Assembly (NCBI RefSeq): GCF_023218175.1
Contig: NZ_JALPTH010000009.1
Location: 1 to 64,000 of the forward strand
Length of the DNA: 64,000 nucleotides
Origin: Streptomyces lichenis
Lineage (GTDB): Bacteria; Actinomycetota; Actinomycetes; Streptomycetales; Streptomycetaceae
Direction: 5' to 3'
Below the pieces are notes generated by a model, which searched no databases, was not told the DNA's origin, and saw only the letters and a list, made by a program, of their open reading frames with translations. The position numbers and the translations under genes were made by a program. Of the stretch, positions 33,695-41,677 are shown one piece after another. Every line of letters begins with the position of its first letter. Position 1 is the first letter of the stretch.

Positions 33695-34477
33695 ATGGAC
33701 CAGGACGCCGTACGAGCCCTGTACGACGAGCAGCTGCGCCGCGAGGCCCGGCCGGACGGACCCGGCGCGACCGTGGAGCGGGTCGGGGACGTGGTGCGCC
33801 AGACCGGGCCGGCGCACGCGTGGAACGGGGTGCTCTGGTCCCGGCTGGAGGCGCACACCGCCGACCGCGCCATCCGCGAGCAGCTGGAGCACTACACCGC
33901 CCTCGGCCTCGGCTTCGAGTGGAAGCACTACGACCACGACGGGCCCGCCGACCTCGCCGCCCGGCTGGCCGCCGCCGGGCTGACCGCCGAGGAGCCGGAG
34001 ACCCTGCTGGTCGCCGAGACCGGAGGCGTCGGCACCGCCGCCCGTCCGCCCGAGGGCGTGGAGCTCCACCCGGTCACCGACCCGGCCGGGGTGGAGCTGG
34101 TGGCCCGGGTCCACGCGGAGGCGTTCGGCACCGACGCCTCCGACCTGCGCCGCCGGATGCTGGACCGGCTCGCCGCCCACCCGGGCACCACCGCCGCGGT
34201 GGTCGCCCTCGCCGGCGGGCGCCCGGTCTCCTCGGCCCGGCTGGAGCTGACCCCCGGGACCGCGTTCGCCGGACTCTGGGGCGGCGGCACCGTCCCGGGG
34301 TGGCGGGGCAGGGGCGTCTACCGGGCGCTGGTCGCCCACCGGGCGCGGATCGCCGCCGAGCAGGGCTACCGCTACCTCCAGGTCGACGCCACCGGGATGA
34401 GCCGCCCGATCCTCGAACGCCTCGGCTTCGTCCGGCTCGCCACCACCACCCCGTACGTCCACACCCCCGGCCGCTAG
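33695..34477 (+). CDS. GNAT acetyltransferase
   Basis: 260 residues. N-terminal half is a degenerate GNAT-like region, the C-terminal half has the acetyl-CoA site GLWGGGTVPGWRGRGVYRALVAHRARIAAEQGYRYLQVDAT (about 197-236) and SRPILERLGFVRL. Substrate unknown. Its TAG stop and that of the convergent sphingomyelinase gene share one CTAG. ATG 33695 follows GGGGGAG. Confidence 0.85.
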   Translation: MDQDAVRALYDEQLRREARPDGPGATVERVGDVVRQTGPAHAWNGVLWSRLEAHTADRAIREQLEHYTALGLGFEWKHYDHDGPADLAARLAAAGLTAEEPETLLVAETGGVGTAARPPEGVELHPVTDPAGVELVARVHAEAFGTDASDLRRRMLDRLAAHPGTTAAVVALAGGRPVSSARLELTPGTAFAGLWGGGTVPGWRGRGVYRALVAHRARIAAEQGYRYLQVDATGMSRPILERLGFVRLATTTPYVHTPGR

Positions 34478-35469
34478 CGGGCCGAGCCCACCACCGGGTA
34501 GTGGTCGGACAGATTGGTGTACGTGTACGAGGTGCCCCAACTCGACACCGTCCAGGGCGCCGTGGACTCCTTCACCACCTCGTTGGCCCATGTCGCCGGA
34601 CGGGCGTGGCCCGCGCGGTGCAGCACGTGGTCCAGGTCCTCACGGGGGTCGTCCGGGTAGCGCTCGGAGGCGATCGAGTTGTCCCGGGTGTCGAAGGAGT
34701 ACGGGTGCCCGGTACGGCTGTCCTCGCCCACCAGGCCCGCGTCGGCGAGCATCGAGGCGTACTCGGCGCTGTGCCGGTCCACGTTGTAGTCCCCGGCCAC
34801 CAGCACCTGCTCGGAGGCCGGGATCCGCTTGGCGTCCAGGAAGGCGTCCACCGCCTTGAACTGCCGGCTCCGCACCGCCGCCGCCTCACCCGCCGCACAG
34901 CCCGGGTCGGTGGACTGGGCGTGGGTGCCCACCACATGAACCCGGCTGCCGTTCACGTCCAGCACCGCGTACACGAAGCCCTTGTTGGAGTACCAGTCGG
35001 CGCCGCAGGCGTCCTTGTAGACGTACTGCTCCTTGCGGACGATCGGCCACTTGCTGAGCACACTCACCCCGCCGTCCTCCGGCGTGGTCGCCGAGTACGA
35101 GCCGCCGGTGGCGTCCCAGCCGCTCCTGCTCCGCCCCATCACCGGCGTCTGGTACGGGTACCTGCCGGCCGCGTTGCGCAGCAGCGCGTCCGAGGTGCCG
35201 TTGTCGAAGGCCTCCTGGAGCACCACCACATCGTGCCCCTGGAAGAACGGCGCCGCCGGAATCGCCTTCGCCCGGTGCTCCTGGCCCCAGTTCGGGTAGA
35301 GCGTCCGGCTGAACAGGAAGGTGTTGTACGTGAGGACGTCCACCGCCGGGGGAGCGGCGGGCGCGGCACTCGCCGCCGGTGCGGACGCCACGGCGGCGGC
35401 GGTGAGCGCGGCGGCGAGCACCGCCCCGAAGGCGCGGCGGACGGAGCGGGGCTGGACGGATCGCGGCAC
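34474..35469 (-). CDS. Secreted sphingomyelin phosphodiesterase (sphingomyelinase C)
   Basis: 331 residues from GTG 35469 with a signal peptide (AFGAVLAAALTAAAVASAPAASA, cleavage near 35). DNase I-like fold: LTYNTFLF with metal-site Asn, VVLQEAFDNG with the Mg-binding Glu, VVGTHAQSTDPG with the catalytic His region, LVAGDYNVDRHSAEY with Asp/Asn and the final LSDHYPVVG with the catalytic His. Splits sphingomyelin to ceramide and phosphocholine, outside the cell; in soil species it may serve phosphate or choline supply or act on eukaryotic membranes. Size and motifs match secreted Bacillus/Streptomyces enzymes. GGAG stands five bases before GTG. Confidence 0.9.
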   Translation of the reverse strand: MPRSVQPRSVRRAFGAVLAAALTAAAVASAPAASAAPAAPPAVDVLTYNTFLFSRTLYPNWGQEHRAKAIPAAPFFQGHDVVVLQEAFDNGTSDALLRNAAGRYPYQTPVMGRSRSGWDATGGSYSATTPEDGGVSVLSKWPIVRKEQYVYKDACGADWYSNKGFVYAVLDVNGSRVHVVGTHAQSTDPGCAAGEAAAVRSRQFKAVDAFLDAKRIPASEQVLVAGDYNVDRHSAEYASMLADAGLVGEDSRTGHPYSFDTRDNSIASERYPDDPREDLDHVLHRAGHARPATWANEVVKESTAPWTVSSWGTSYTYTNLSDHYPVVGSAR

Positions 35470-35665
35470 GGAGACTCCAGACGGGAGCGGGATGTCGGAC
35501 CTGGCGGGCCATATCCAAGCAGCCGCGGTTACCTTCCGGTAGCCATCCGGTGCCCCCGACCTTGCGCCCACCGGTCCACTCCGCCAACACCCCGCACCAC
35601 CGGCGCATACTGGACAGCGGGACACCACCCACCCCACCAGCACCGGAAGGCGCGGAGCGGCGCAG

Positions 35666-36607
35666 ATGACCACCACCCCGGAAGCCTCCTCACCGCACCC
35701 GGCCACACCCCGCGCGGACCGGCACCCCGACCCCGAGCCGCCGCCTTCGGGCGGGGTGCTCTGGAGCCTGGTCGGCGACATCCGCAGCCTGCTGATGCTC
35801 CCCGCCGCCCTCACCCTCCAGGTGGCCCACCCCGCCGTCGGCGCCGGAGTGGACACCCACTCGGTCTTCCGCACCGACCCCTGGGGCCGCGGCGAACGCT
35901 CCCTGCGCTCACTCCAGCTGTGGGTCTACGGCGGAGCCGAGGCCGCGCGCGAGGGCCGCCGGCTGCGCGTACTGCACCGCGCCATCCAGGGCACCGACAC
36001 CCGCGGCCGCCGCTACCACGCCCTGCGCCCCGGCACCTACGCCTGGGTGCACGCCACGGGTTTCCCGGTCCAGGAGCACGCCTTCCGCTACCTCTTCCGC
36101 CCGCTCACCGGCGCCCAGCAGCGGGCGCTGTACGCCGAGTGGCTCCAGGTCGGCCGGATCCTCGGCATCCACGACCGGGACATGCCGCGGACCATCGAGG
36201 AGTTCCGCCCCTACTTCCACCGCATGCTCGCCGAGGAGATCGAGGCCACCCCCGTCGTCCGCGAACTCCTCGACCCCGGCGCCCGCGTCCCGCCGCCCGA
36301 CCGCGGCCCCCGGGCGCTCCGCCTCGCCCTGCGTGCCCTCTGGCCGGTCCTGTCCCCACCCCTGGTCCGCGGCCGGGCCTTCCTCACCGCCGGGCTGATG
36401 CCGCCCGAGGCCCGCGCCGCGCTCGGCCTCGACTGGACCGACGCCCAGGAACGGCGGCTGCGCCGCTTCTGCCGGATCGTCCGCCTCACCGTCCCCGCCC
36501 TCCCCGAGCGGCTCCGCTACCTCCCGATGGCCCGCGAAGCCAGGCGCCAGGCCCGGGACGAGGCCCGGCAGGAGGCCCGGCGCAGCCCCCCGGCCCCCGG
36601 CCGCTGA
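35666..36607 (+). CDS. MpaB/Lcp-type oxygenase family protein (DUF2236)
   Basis: 313 residues. Family blocks: LMLPAALTLQVAHPAVGAGVDTHSVF with the conserved His (near 55), WGRGERSLRSLQLWVYGGAEAA, YAWVHATGFPVQEHAFRYLF and LGIHDRDMPRTIEEFRPYF. The DUF2236 group includes latex-clearing protein (a b-type haem oxygenase) and MpaB. The last ~25 residues are Arg/Ala-rich. Substrate unknown. Opposite to the sphingomyelinase gene, 196 bp apart. Confidence 0.85.
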   Translation: MTTTPEASSPHPATPRADRHPDPEPPPSGGVLWSLVGDIRSLLMLPAALTLQVAHPAVGAGVDTHSVFRTDPWGRGERSLRSLQLWVYGGAEAAREGRRLRVLHRAIQGTDTRGRRYHALRPGTYAWVHATGFPVQEHAFRYLFRPLTGAQQRALYAEWLQVGRILGIHDRDMPRTIEEFRPYFHRMLAEEIEATPVVRELLDPGARVPPPDRGPRALRLALRALWPVLSPPLVRGRAFLTAGLMPPEARAALGLDWTDAQERRLRRFCRIVRLTVPALPERLRYLPMAREARRQARDEARQEARRSPPAPGR

Positions 36608-36616
36608 CCCGCCCGC

Positions 36617-38035
36617 TCACCCCTCCGACGGCCCGGCCAGCCCGCCCCGGGCCACCACCTCCGCGTACCACCGGGCACTGTCCTTCGGCGTACGCCGCTG
36701 GGTGGCGAAGTCCACGTGCACGATGCCGAACCGCTTCCCGTAGCCGTACGCCCACTCGAAGTTGTCCAGCAACGACCAGAGGAAGTACCCGCGTACGTCC
36801 ACCCCGTCCACCAACGCCCGGTGCACCGCCGCCAGATGGGCGTGCAGATAGGCCACCCGCTCCGGATCGTGCACCGCGCCCGACGGGTCCGCGTAGTCGT
36901 CGTACGCCGCCCCGTTCTCGGTGATCACCAGCGGCACCTCGGGCAGCTCGTCCCGCAGCCGGGTCAGCAGCTCGTACAGCCCGTCCGCGTCCACCGGCCA
37001 GTCCATCGCGGTACGCGGCCCCGGCGCCGGCACGAACCGCACCCGGTCCTCCGCACCCGGCCACGGCGACGGCGACTCCGACGTCCCCGCCCCCACCACC
37101 GTGGGGGAGTAGTAGTTGATGCCCAGCGAGTCGATCGGCTCCGAAGCCACCGCCAGGTCCCCGTCCCGGACGAACGACCAGTCCGTCAGCCCCGCCGTGT
37201 CCGCCACCAGGTCCTTCGGCAGCCGGCCGTGGAACACCGGGTCCAGGAACACCCGGTTCCCCAGCGCGTCGATCCGCCGCGCCGCGTCCCGGTCCGCCTC
37301 CGCCCCGCTCAGCGGCCGGATCGCGTGCAGGTTCAGCGTCAGCGACACCTCCGCCGCCCCGGGCAGCGCCGCCCGCAGCGCCCGCACCGCCAGCCCGTGC
37401 CCCAGATTGAAGTGGTGCGCCGCCCGCAGCGCCGCCGCCGGCTCCGTACGACCCGGGGCGTGCACCCCGGACCCGTAGCCCAGGAACGCCGCGCACCACG
37501 GCTCGTTCAGGGTCGTCCAGGTGGCCACCCGGTCACCCAGCGCCCCCGCCACCAGCCCCGCGTACTCGGCGAACCGCTCCGCCGTCTCCCGGTGCGGCCA
37601 GCCGCCCGCCGCCTCCAGCTCCTGCGGCAGATCCCAGTGGTACAGCGTCGCCACCGGCCGGATCCCCGCCTCCCGCAACTCGTCGGTGAGCCGCCGGTAG
37701 AAGTCCAGCCCCTTCCGCACGGCCGGCCCCCGCCCGGTCGGCTGCACCCGCGACCAGGACACCGAGAACCGGTAGTCGCTCACCCCCAGCTCCCGCATCA
37801 GCGCCACGTCCTCGCGCATCCGGTGGTAGTGGTCGGCCGCGATGTCCCCGGTGTCGCCGTTGCGGACCTTGCCCGGCGTACGGCTGAAGACGTCCCAGAT
37901 CGACGGCGTACGGCCGTCCTCGGCCGCCGCCCCCTCGATCTGGTACGCGGCGGTGGCGGTACCCCACCGGAACCCGGCGGGAAACAGCAGCCCGGACTCC
38001 ACCTGGCCCTGCGGGCGTGCGTCGACGGCGGTCAT
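36617..38035 (-). CDS. GH1 beta-glucosidase
   Basis: 472 residues. (beta/alpha)8 retaining glycosidase with acid/base Glu in [11 protein letters not shown] (near 167) and nucleophile Glu in [14 protein letters not shown] (near 373); N-terminal [15 protein letters not shown] and C-terminal [28 protein letters not shown] are canonical. No signal peptide, so it hydrolyses imported oligosaccharides (cellobiose or laminaribiose) to glucose. It ends the operon binding protein - permease - permease - glucosidase, 46 bp after the second permease gene, as bglC does in ceb loci. Confidence 0.95.
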   Translation of the reverse strand: MTAVDARPQGQVESGLLFPAGFRWGTATAAYQIEGAAAEDGRTPSIWDVFSRTPGKVRNGDTGDIAADHYHRMREDVALMRELGVSDYRFSVSWSRVQPTGRGPAVRKGLDFYRRLTDELREAGIRPVATLYHWDLPQELEAAGGWPHRETAERFAEYAGLVAGALGDRVATWTTLNEPWCAAFLGYGSGVHAPGRTEPAAALRAAHHFNLGHGLAVRALRAALPGAAEVSLTLNLHAIRPLSGAEADRDAARRIDALGNRVFLDPVFHGRLPKDLVADTAGLTDWSFVRDGDLAVASEPIDSLGINYYSPTVVGAGTSESPSPWPGAEDRVRFVPAPGPRTAMDWPVDADGLYELLTRLRDELPEVPLVITENGAAYDDYADPSGAVHDPERVAYLHAHLAAVHRALVDGVDVRGYFLWSLLDNFEWAYGYGKRFGIVHVDFATQRRTPKDSARWYAEVVARGGLAGPSEG

Positions 38036-38081
38036 CGGTACATGGCTCCCAACGGTCGTAAGAAGAGGAAGGAAAACGCAC

Positions 38082-38981
38082 TCAGCCCTTGACGGCGCCC
38101 TGCATGATGCCGCCGACGATCTGCCGTCCCAGCAGCCCGAACACCAGCAGCACCGGCAGCGTGCCCAGCAGCGTGCCGGCCATGATCACGGACTGGTCCT
38201 GGACGTACCCGCCGCCCAACTGGCGCAGGGCCACCTGCACCGTCGGGTTCTGCGAGGAGAGCGCCACGATCGGCCAGAAGAAGTCGTTCCAGGCGGCCAT
38301 GAAGGTCAGCAGCCCCAGCACCGCCATCCCCGGCCGGGCGATCGGCACCACGATCGACCAGAAGATCCGCGCCGAGGATGCCCCGTCCACCCGCGCCGCC
38401 TCGATCAGCTCGTCCGGCAGCGTCTGCACCAGGAACTGCCGCATGAAGAACACCCCGAACGCCGACACCAGCCCCGGCAGGATCACCGACTGGAGCTGGT
38501 TCACCCACTCCAGCTTCGCGATCACCATGAACAGCGGGATCACCCCCAGCTGCGGCGGGATCATCATGGTCCCCACCGTCAGCGCCAGCAGCGCGCCCCG
38601 CCCCCGGAACCGCAGCTTGGCGAAGGCGAACCCGGCCAGCGTGCAGCACAGCACCGTCCCCACGGTGATCGAACCCGACACGATCAGCGAGTTCAGCAGC
38701 GCCAGCCCGATGTCGGCCTCCTCCATCACCGCCTCGAAGTTGGCCATCAGATTCGGCCCGGGCAGCAACGACGGCGGCACCTGCGCCAGATCGGCGTTGG
38801 ACCGGCTCGCCGCGACGATCGTCCAGTAGAACGGGAACGCGGACACCAGCACCGCGACGACCATGATCGCGTACGTCAGCCACCCCGCCCGCATGGTCTT
38901 CCCGGCCCCCCGCGAGGGCCGCCGTCGCGGCGGCTTCTCCACCGGTGCCTCCTTGACCGGCGGCTCGACCAGCGTGGTCAT
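38082..38981 (-). CDS. Sugar ABC transporter permease (CebG-like)
   Basis: 299 residues with six membrane helices (first at about 36-57) and the EAA cytoplasmic loop [31 protein letters not shown] that docks the ATPase. Second permease of a carbohydrate-uptake (CUT1) importer. ATG 38981 overlaps the stop of the first permease gene in ATGA. The locus has no ATPase gene; a shared MsiK-type ATPase elsewhere is expected. Confidence 0.93.
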   Translation of the reverse strand: MTTLVEPPVKEAPVEKPPRRRPSRGAGKTMRAGWLTYAIMVVAVLVSAFPFYWTIVAASRSNADLAQVPPSLLPGPNLMANFEAVMEEADIGLALLNSLIVSGSITVGTVLCCTLAGFAFAKLRFRGRGALLALTVGTMMIPPQLGVIPLFMVIAKLEWVNQLQSVILPGLVSAFGVFFMRQFLVQTLPDELIEAARVDGASSARIFWSIVVPIARPGMAVLGLLTFMAAWNDFFWPIVALSSQNPTVQVALRQLGGGYVQDQSVIMAGTLLGTLPVLLVFGLLGRQIVGGIMQGAVKG

Positions 38982-39955
38982 CGCCCGGCCTCCTTACGCA
39001 GACGGCGGCGCGCGACCAGGGCATTGGCCCCGACCAGCACCACGATGAGCAGGAACATCACCCAGGCGATCGCCGCGGCGCGCCCCAGGTGGAAGAAGCC
39101 CCAGCCCTGCTCGTACATGTACAGCCCGAGCGTCTGGTACTGGTGCGAGATACCGCCGGAGACGCTGCCCTCGAACAGCAGCGGCTCACCGAACAACTGC
39201 GTGGCCCCGATGGTCGACACGACTGCCGTGAACACGATTGTCGGCCGCAGCCCCGGCAGCGTCACATGCAGGAACTGCCGCCAGCGCGAGGCCCCGTCCA
39301 TCTCCGCGGCCTCGTACAGCTCGGTCGGGATCGACTGCATGCCGGCCAGGTAGATCAGCGCGTTGTACCCCGTCCACCGCCAGATCACGATGGTCGACAC
39401 CGCGATCTGCGAGGCGACCGTCCCGGTCTGCCAGTCCACCGGCCCGAAACCGACCAGCCTGAGCACGTAGTTGATCAGCCCGAAGTCCCGCCCGAAGAGC
39501 TGCGCGAACACCAGCGTGGCCGCGGCCACCGAGGTGGCGTACGGCAGCAGCATCGCCGTCCGGAAGAACGTCCGCCCGCGCAGCTTGTAGTTGAGCAGAT
39601 GCGCCAGCCCCAGCGCCATCACCAGCTGCGGCACCGTCGAGAGCACCCCGATGGTGAACGTGTTCCGCAGCGAGAGCCAGAAGAACTCGTCCGTGAACAG
39701 CGCGGCGTAGTTCCCGAACCCGCGCCACTCCATCTGCCCGGGCGTCTGCAACTCCACCCGGTACAGCGAGACGAACGCGGTGTACACCAGCGGGAACAGC
39801 CCGAAGGCGGCGAACAGCGTGAAGAACGGGGCGATGTAGGCGTACGGCCCGGCGCTCTTGGCGAACCGCCGCACGGCGGGCGCACGCGGCGGCCGTCTCA
39901 CGGCGCCGGCCACCGCGGTGGTGGCCGGGGGCTCTTCGGGGGCGACTATGGACAC
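38978..39955 (-). CDS. Sugar ABC transporter permease (CebF-like)
   Basis: 325 residues from GTG 39955, preceded by AAGGA. Six membrane helices (first AYIAPFFTLFAAFGLFPLVYTAFVSL) and the EAA loop ELYEAAEMDGASRWRQFLHVTLPGLRPT. The long N-terminal cytoplasmic part and the large periplasmic loop between the first two helices are usual for MalF-type subunits. Works with the second permease and the binding lipoprotein of the same operon. Confidence 0.93.
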   Translation of the reverse strand: MSIVAPEEPPATTAVAGAVRRPPRAPAVRRFAKSAGPYAYIAPFFTLFAAFGLFPLVYTAFVSLYRVELQTPGQMEWRGFGNYAALFTDEFFWLSLRNTFTIGVLSTVPQLVMALGLAHLLNYKLRGRTFFRTAMLLPYATSVAAATLVFAQLFGRDFGLINYVLRLVGFGPVDWQTGTVASQIAVSTIVIWRWTGYNALIYLAGMQSIPTELYEAAEMDGASRWRQFLHVTLPGLRPTIVFTAVVSTIGATQLFGEPLLFEGSVSGGISHQYQTLGLYMYEQGWGFFHLGRAAAIAWVMFLLIVVLVGANALVARRRLRKEAGR

Positions 39956-40117
39956 GGTGCGGTCCTTCGTTGGTCGGGTCTTCGGCTGCGGGCCGGTGGC
40001 CGCGCTGCCGCGGGTGGATCTGCACAGCGTGGCGGCCCGTTGGCGGGCCGGGGAGGGGTGTGGGAAGGGGCGGGGCACCTCCCCACGGAACCCTCCACCT
40101 CCCACCCAGCCCCACCG

Positions 40118-41419
40118 TCACCCCGTGACGTTGGCGACGCCCTTCCTGGCGTTGGACCACGCCTTCTCCGGCGCCGTCCCCTTGCGCTCGACCTCGCTCA
40201 GCGCGTTGGTGATCTGGTCGGCCACGTTCTTGTCGTGCACGCCCAGCACCTGCACTGGGGCCGCCTTGGCCGCGTCGCCGAAGATGCGGCCGATCGGGGC
40301 CCCCGAGAAGTAGGGGTCACTCGCGTCGGCGACCTTGGCGATGGCGCCCGTGGAGGACGGGAAGTTGCCGACCTTGCGGAACAGCTTGGCCTGCTGCTCG
40401 GGCGCGGTGAGCCACTTGACCAGCTCGTACGCCTCCTTCTTGTGCTTGGCGGCGCGCGGGACGCTCAGATAGGAGCCGCCCCAGTTCCCCGCGCCACCCG
40501 GCAGCTTGGCGATGTCCCACTTGCCCTTGCCGGCGTCCCCGGCCTGGCCCTTGATGTAGCCGAGCATCCACGCCGGGCAGGGGATCGTGGCGAAGGAGCC
40601 CGCGGAGAAGGCCTGGTTCCACTGGGGCGACCACTGGTCGAGCTTGGCGCTCAGCCCGGCGTCGGCGGCCTTGGTGGCGGCGTCCCAGGCGGTCTGGACG
40701 GCCGGGTTGTCCTCGTAGACCAGCTCACCGGAGGCGTTGTAGTACCGCTCCTCCTCCTGGCCGATCATGATGGTGAAGAGGCTGCCGACGCTGTCCAGCC
40801 AGGCGCTGTTCTTCGGGGCCTTGGCCTTGTACTGCTTGCCGAGGTCGAGGTAGCCGTCCCAGCTGGACCACTTGGCGGCGAGCTCCTCGCGGTCGGTGGG
40901 CAGCCCGGCCTGCTGGAAGAGGTCGGTGCGGTAGCACATCGCCTCGGGGCCGGTGTCGGTGCCGAGGCCCAGGACCTTGCCGTCCTTGGTGGTCGCCGCG
41001 GACCACTTGAAGTCGGCGAACTCCTTCTTCAGGTCGCCCGCCCCGAACCGGCCGAGGTCCTCGAACTTGTCGGACTGCTGCTGGGTGACGGAGGCGATCC
41101 GGCCCACCTCGATGCCCTGGACGTCGGCGAGGCCGCCGCCCCCGGCGAGCCTGGTCTGGAGGGACTTCCAGTAGTCCTGCTCGTCCTGGGTGTCGGTCTG
41201 CTTGATCGTGATGTTCGGATGGAGCTTCTGGTACTCGGCGTAGAGCCCGGCCTCCTTGTAGCCGAACGACCCGAACAGGTCGACGGTCAGGGTGGTCCTG
41301 CCGTCGCCGCCCGCGTTGTCGGAGCCGCCGGATCCGCAGGCGGCGAGCAGGGCGCCGGTGAGGGCGACCGCGCCGAGACGGGCGGCCGTCCTGCGCACGG
41401 TGGCTCGGGGGATGGGCAT
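40118..41419 (-). CDS. Sugar-binding lipoprotein (CebE-like) of ABC importer
   Basis: 433 residues. Lipoprotein signal peptide with lipobox LTGALLAACGSGG (Cys near 28). CUT1 solute-binding fold: LTVDLFGSFGYKEAGLYAEYQKLHPNITIK, GTDTGPEAMCYRTDLFQQAGL, KWSSWDGYLDLGKQYKAK, SAGSFATIPCPAWMLGYIKG, then FRKVGNFPSS. First gene of the uptake operon. Its promoter region carries a perfect 16-bp LacI-type palindrome. Ligand is inferred to be laminaribiose-type rather than cellobiose from the adjacent GH81 gene; cellobiose remains possible. AGGAGG precedes ATG 41419. Confidence 0.92.
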   Translation of the reverse strand: MPIPRATVRRTAARLGAVALTGALLAACGSGGSDNAGGDGRTTLTVDLFGSFGYKEAGLYAEYQKLHPNITIKQTDTQDEQDYWKSLQTRLAGGGGLADVQGIEVGRIASVTQQQSDKFEDLGRFGAGDLKKEFADFKWSAATTKDGKVLGLGTDTGPEAMCYRTDLFQQAGLPTDREELAAKWSSWDGYLDLGKQYKAKAPKNSAWLDSVGSLFTIMIGQEEERYYNASGELVYEDNPAVQTAWDAATKAADAGLSAKLDQWSPQWNQAFSAGSFATIPCPAWMLGYIKGQAGDAGKGKWDIAKLPGGAGNWGGSYLSVPRAAKHKKEAYELVKWLTAPEQQAKLFRKVGNFPSSTGAIAKVADASDPYFSGAPIGRIFGDAAKAAPVQVLGVHDKNVADQITNALSEVERKGTAPEKAWSNARKGVANVTG

Positions 41420-41475
41420 GGGCGGGCCTCCTAGGCACGGGGACGCTCGGAACGGCATGCTGCGAGCAGCACAGC

Positions 41476-41491
41476 CTGAGAGCGCTCTCAG
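41476..41491. promoter_or_regulatory. LacI operator 1 (importer operon)
   Basis: CTGAGAGCGCTCTCAG, a perfect 16-bp palindrome 57 bp upstream of ATG 41419. Differs from the CebR box TGGGAGCGCTCCCA at one symmetric position pair. Confidence 0.85.
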
Positions 41492-41590
41492 AATCTGCGT
41501 CTGGAGCGTCCCGCGCAGGGCCCGCCTCCGTCAAGCCTCGAACGCGTAACGGCTGTGACACGTCAACAAGTGTGCTGTGTTTCCGATGTA

Positions 41591-41619
41591 TTGACAGTCC
41601 TGTTTCAGGAGTTTTACGT
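41591..41619 (+). promoter_or_regulatory. Promoter of the GH81 gene
   Basis: TTGACA (41591-41596), 17-bp spacer, TTACGT (41614-41619), 59 bp before ATG 41678. The second LacI operator lies just downstream, where the start of transcription is expected. Confidence 0.6.
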
Positions 41620-41630
41620 TCCTGGGCACC

Positions 41631-41644
41631 TGAGAGCGCTCTCG
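41631..41644. promoter_or_regulatory. LacI operator 2 (GH81 gene)
   Basis: TGAGAGCGCTCTCG, one mismatch from operator 1, 12 bp downstream of the -10 element and 34 bp before ATG 41678. Confidence 0.8.
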
Positions 41645-41677
41645 AAACGCTCTCCCGCCACCCCCGAGGTGCTGCCC

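Noticed and set aside
38041..38091. 16-codon plus-strand ORF between the GH1 and permease genes
   Set aside because: No ribosome site, lies in the 46-bp gap of a minus-strand operon and has no recognisable product.
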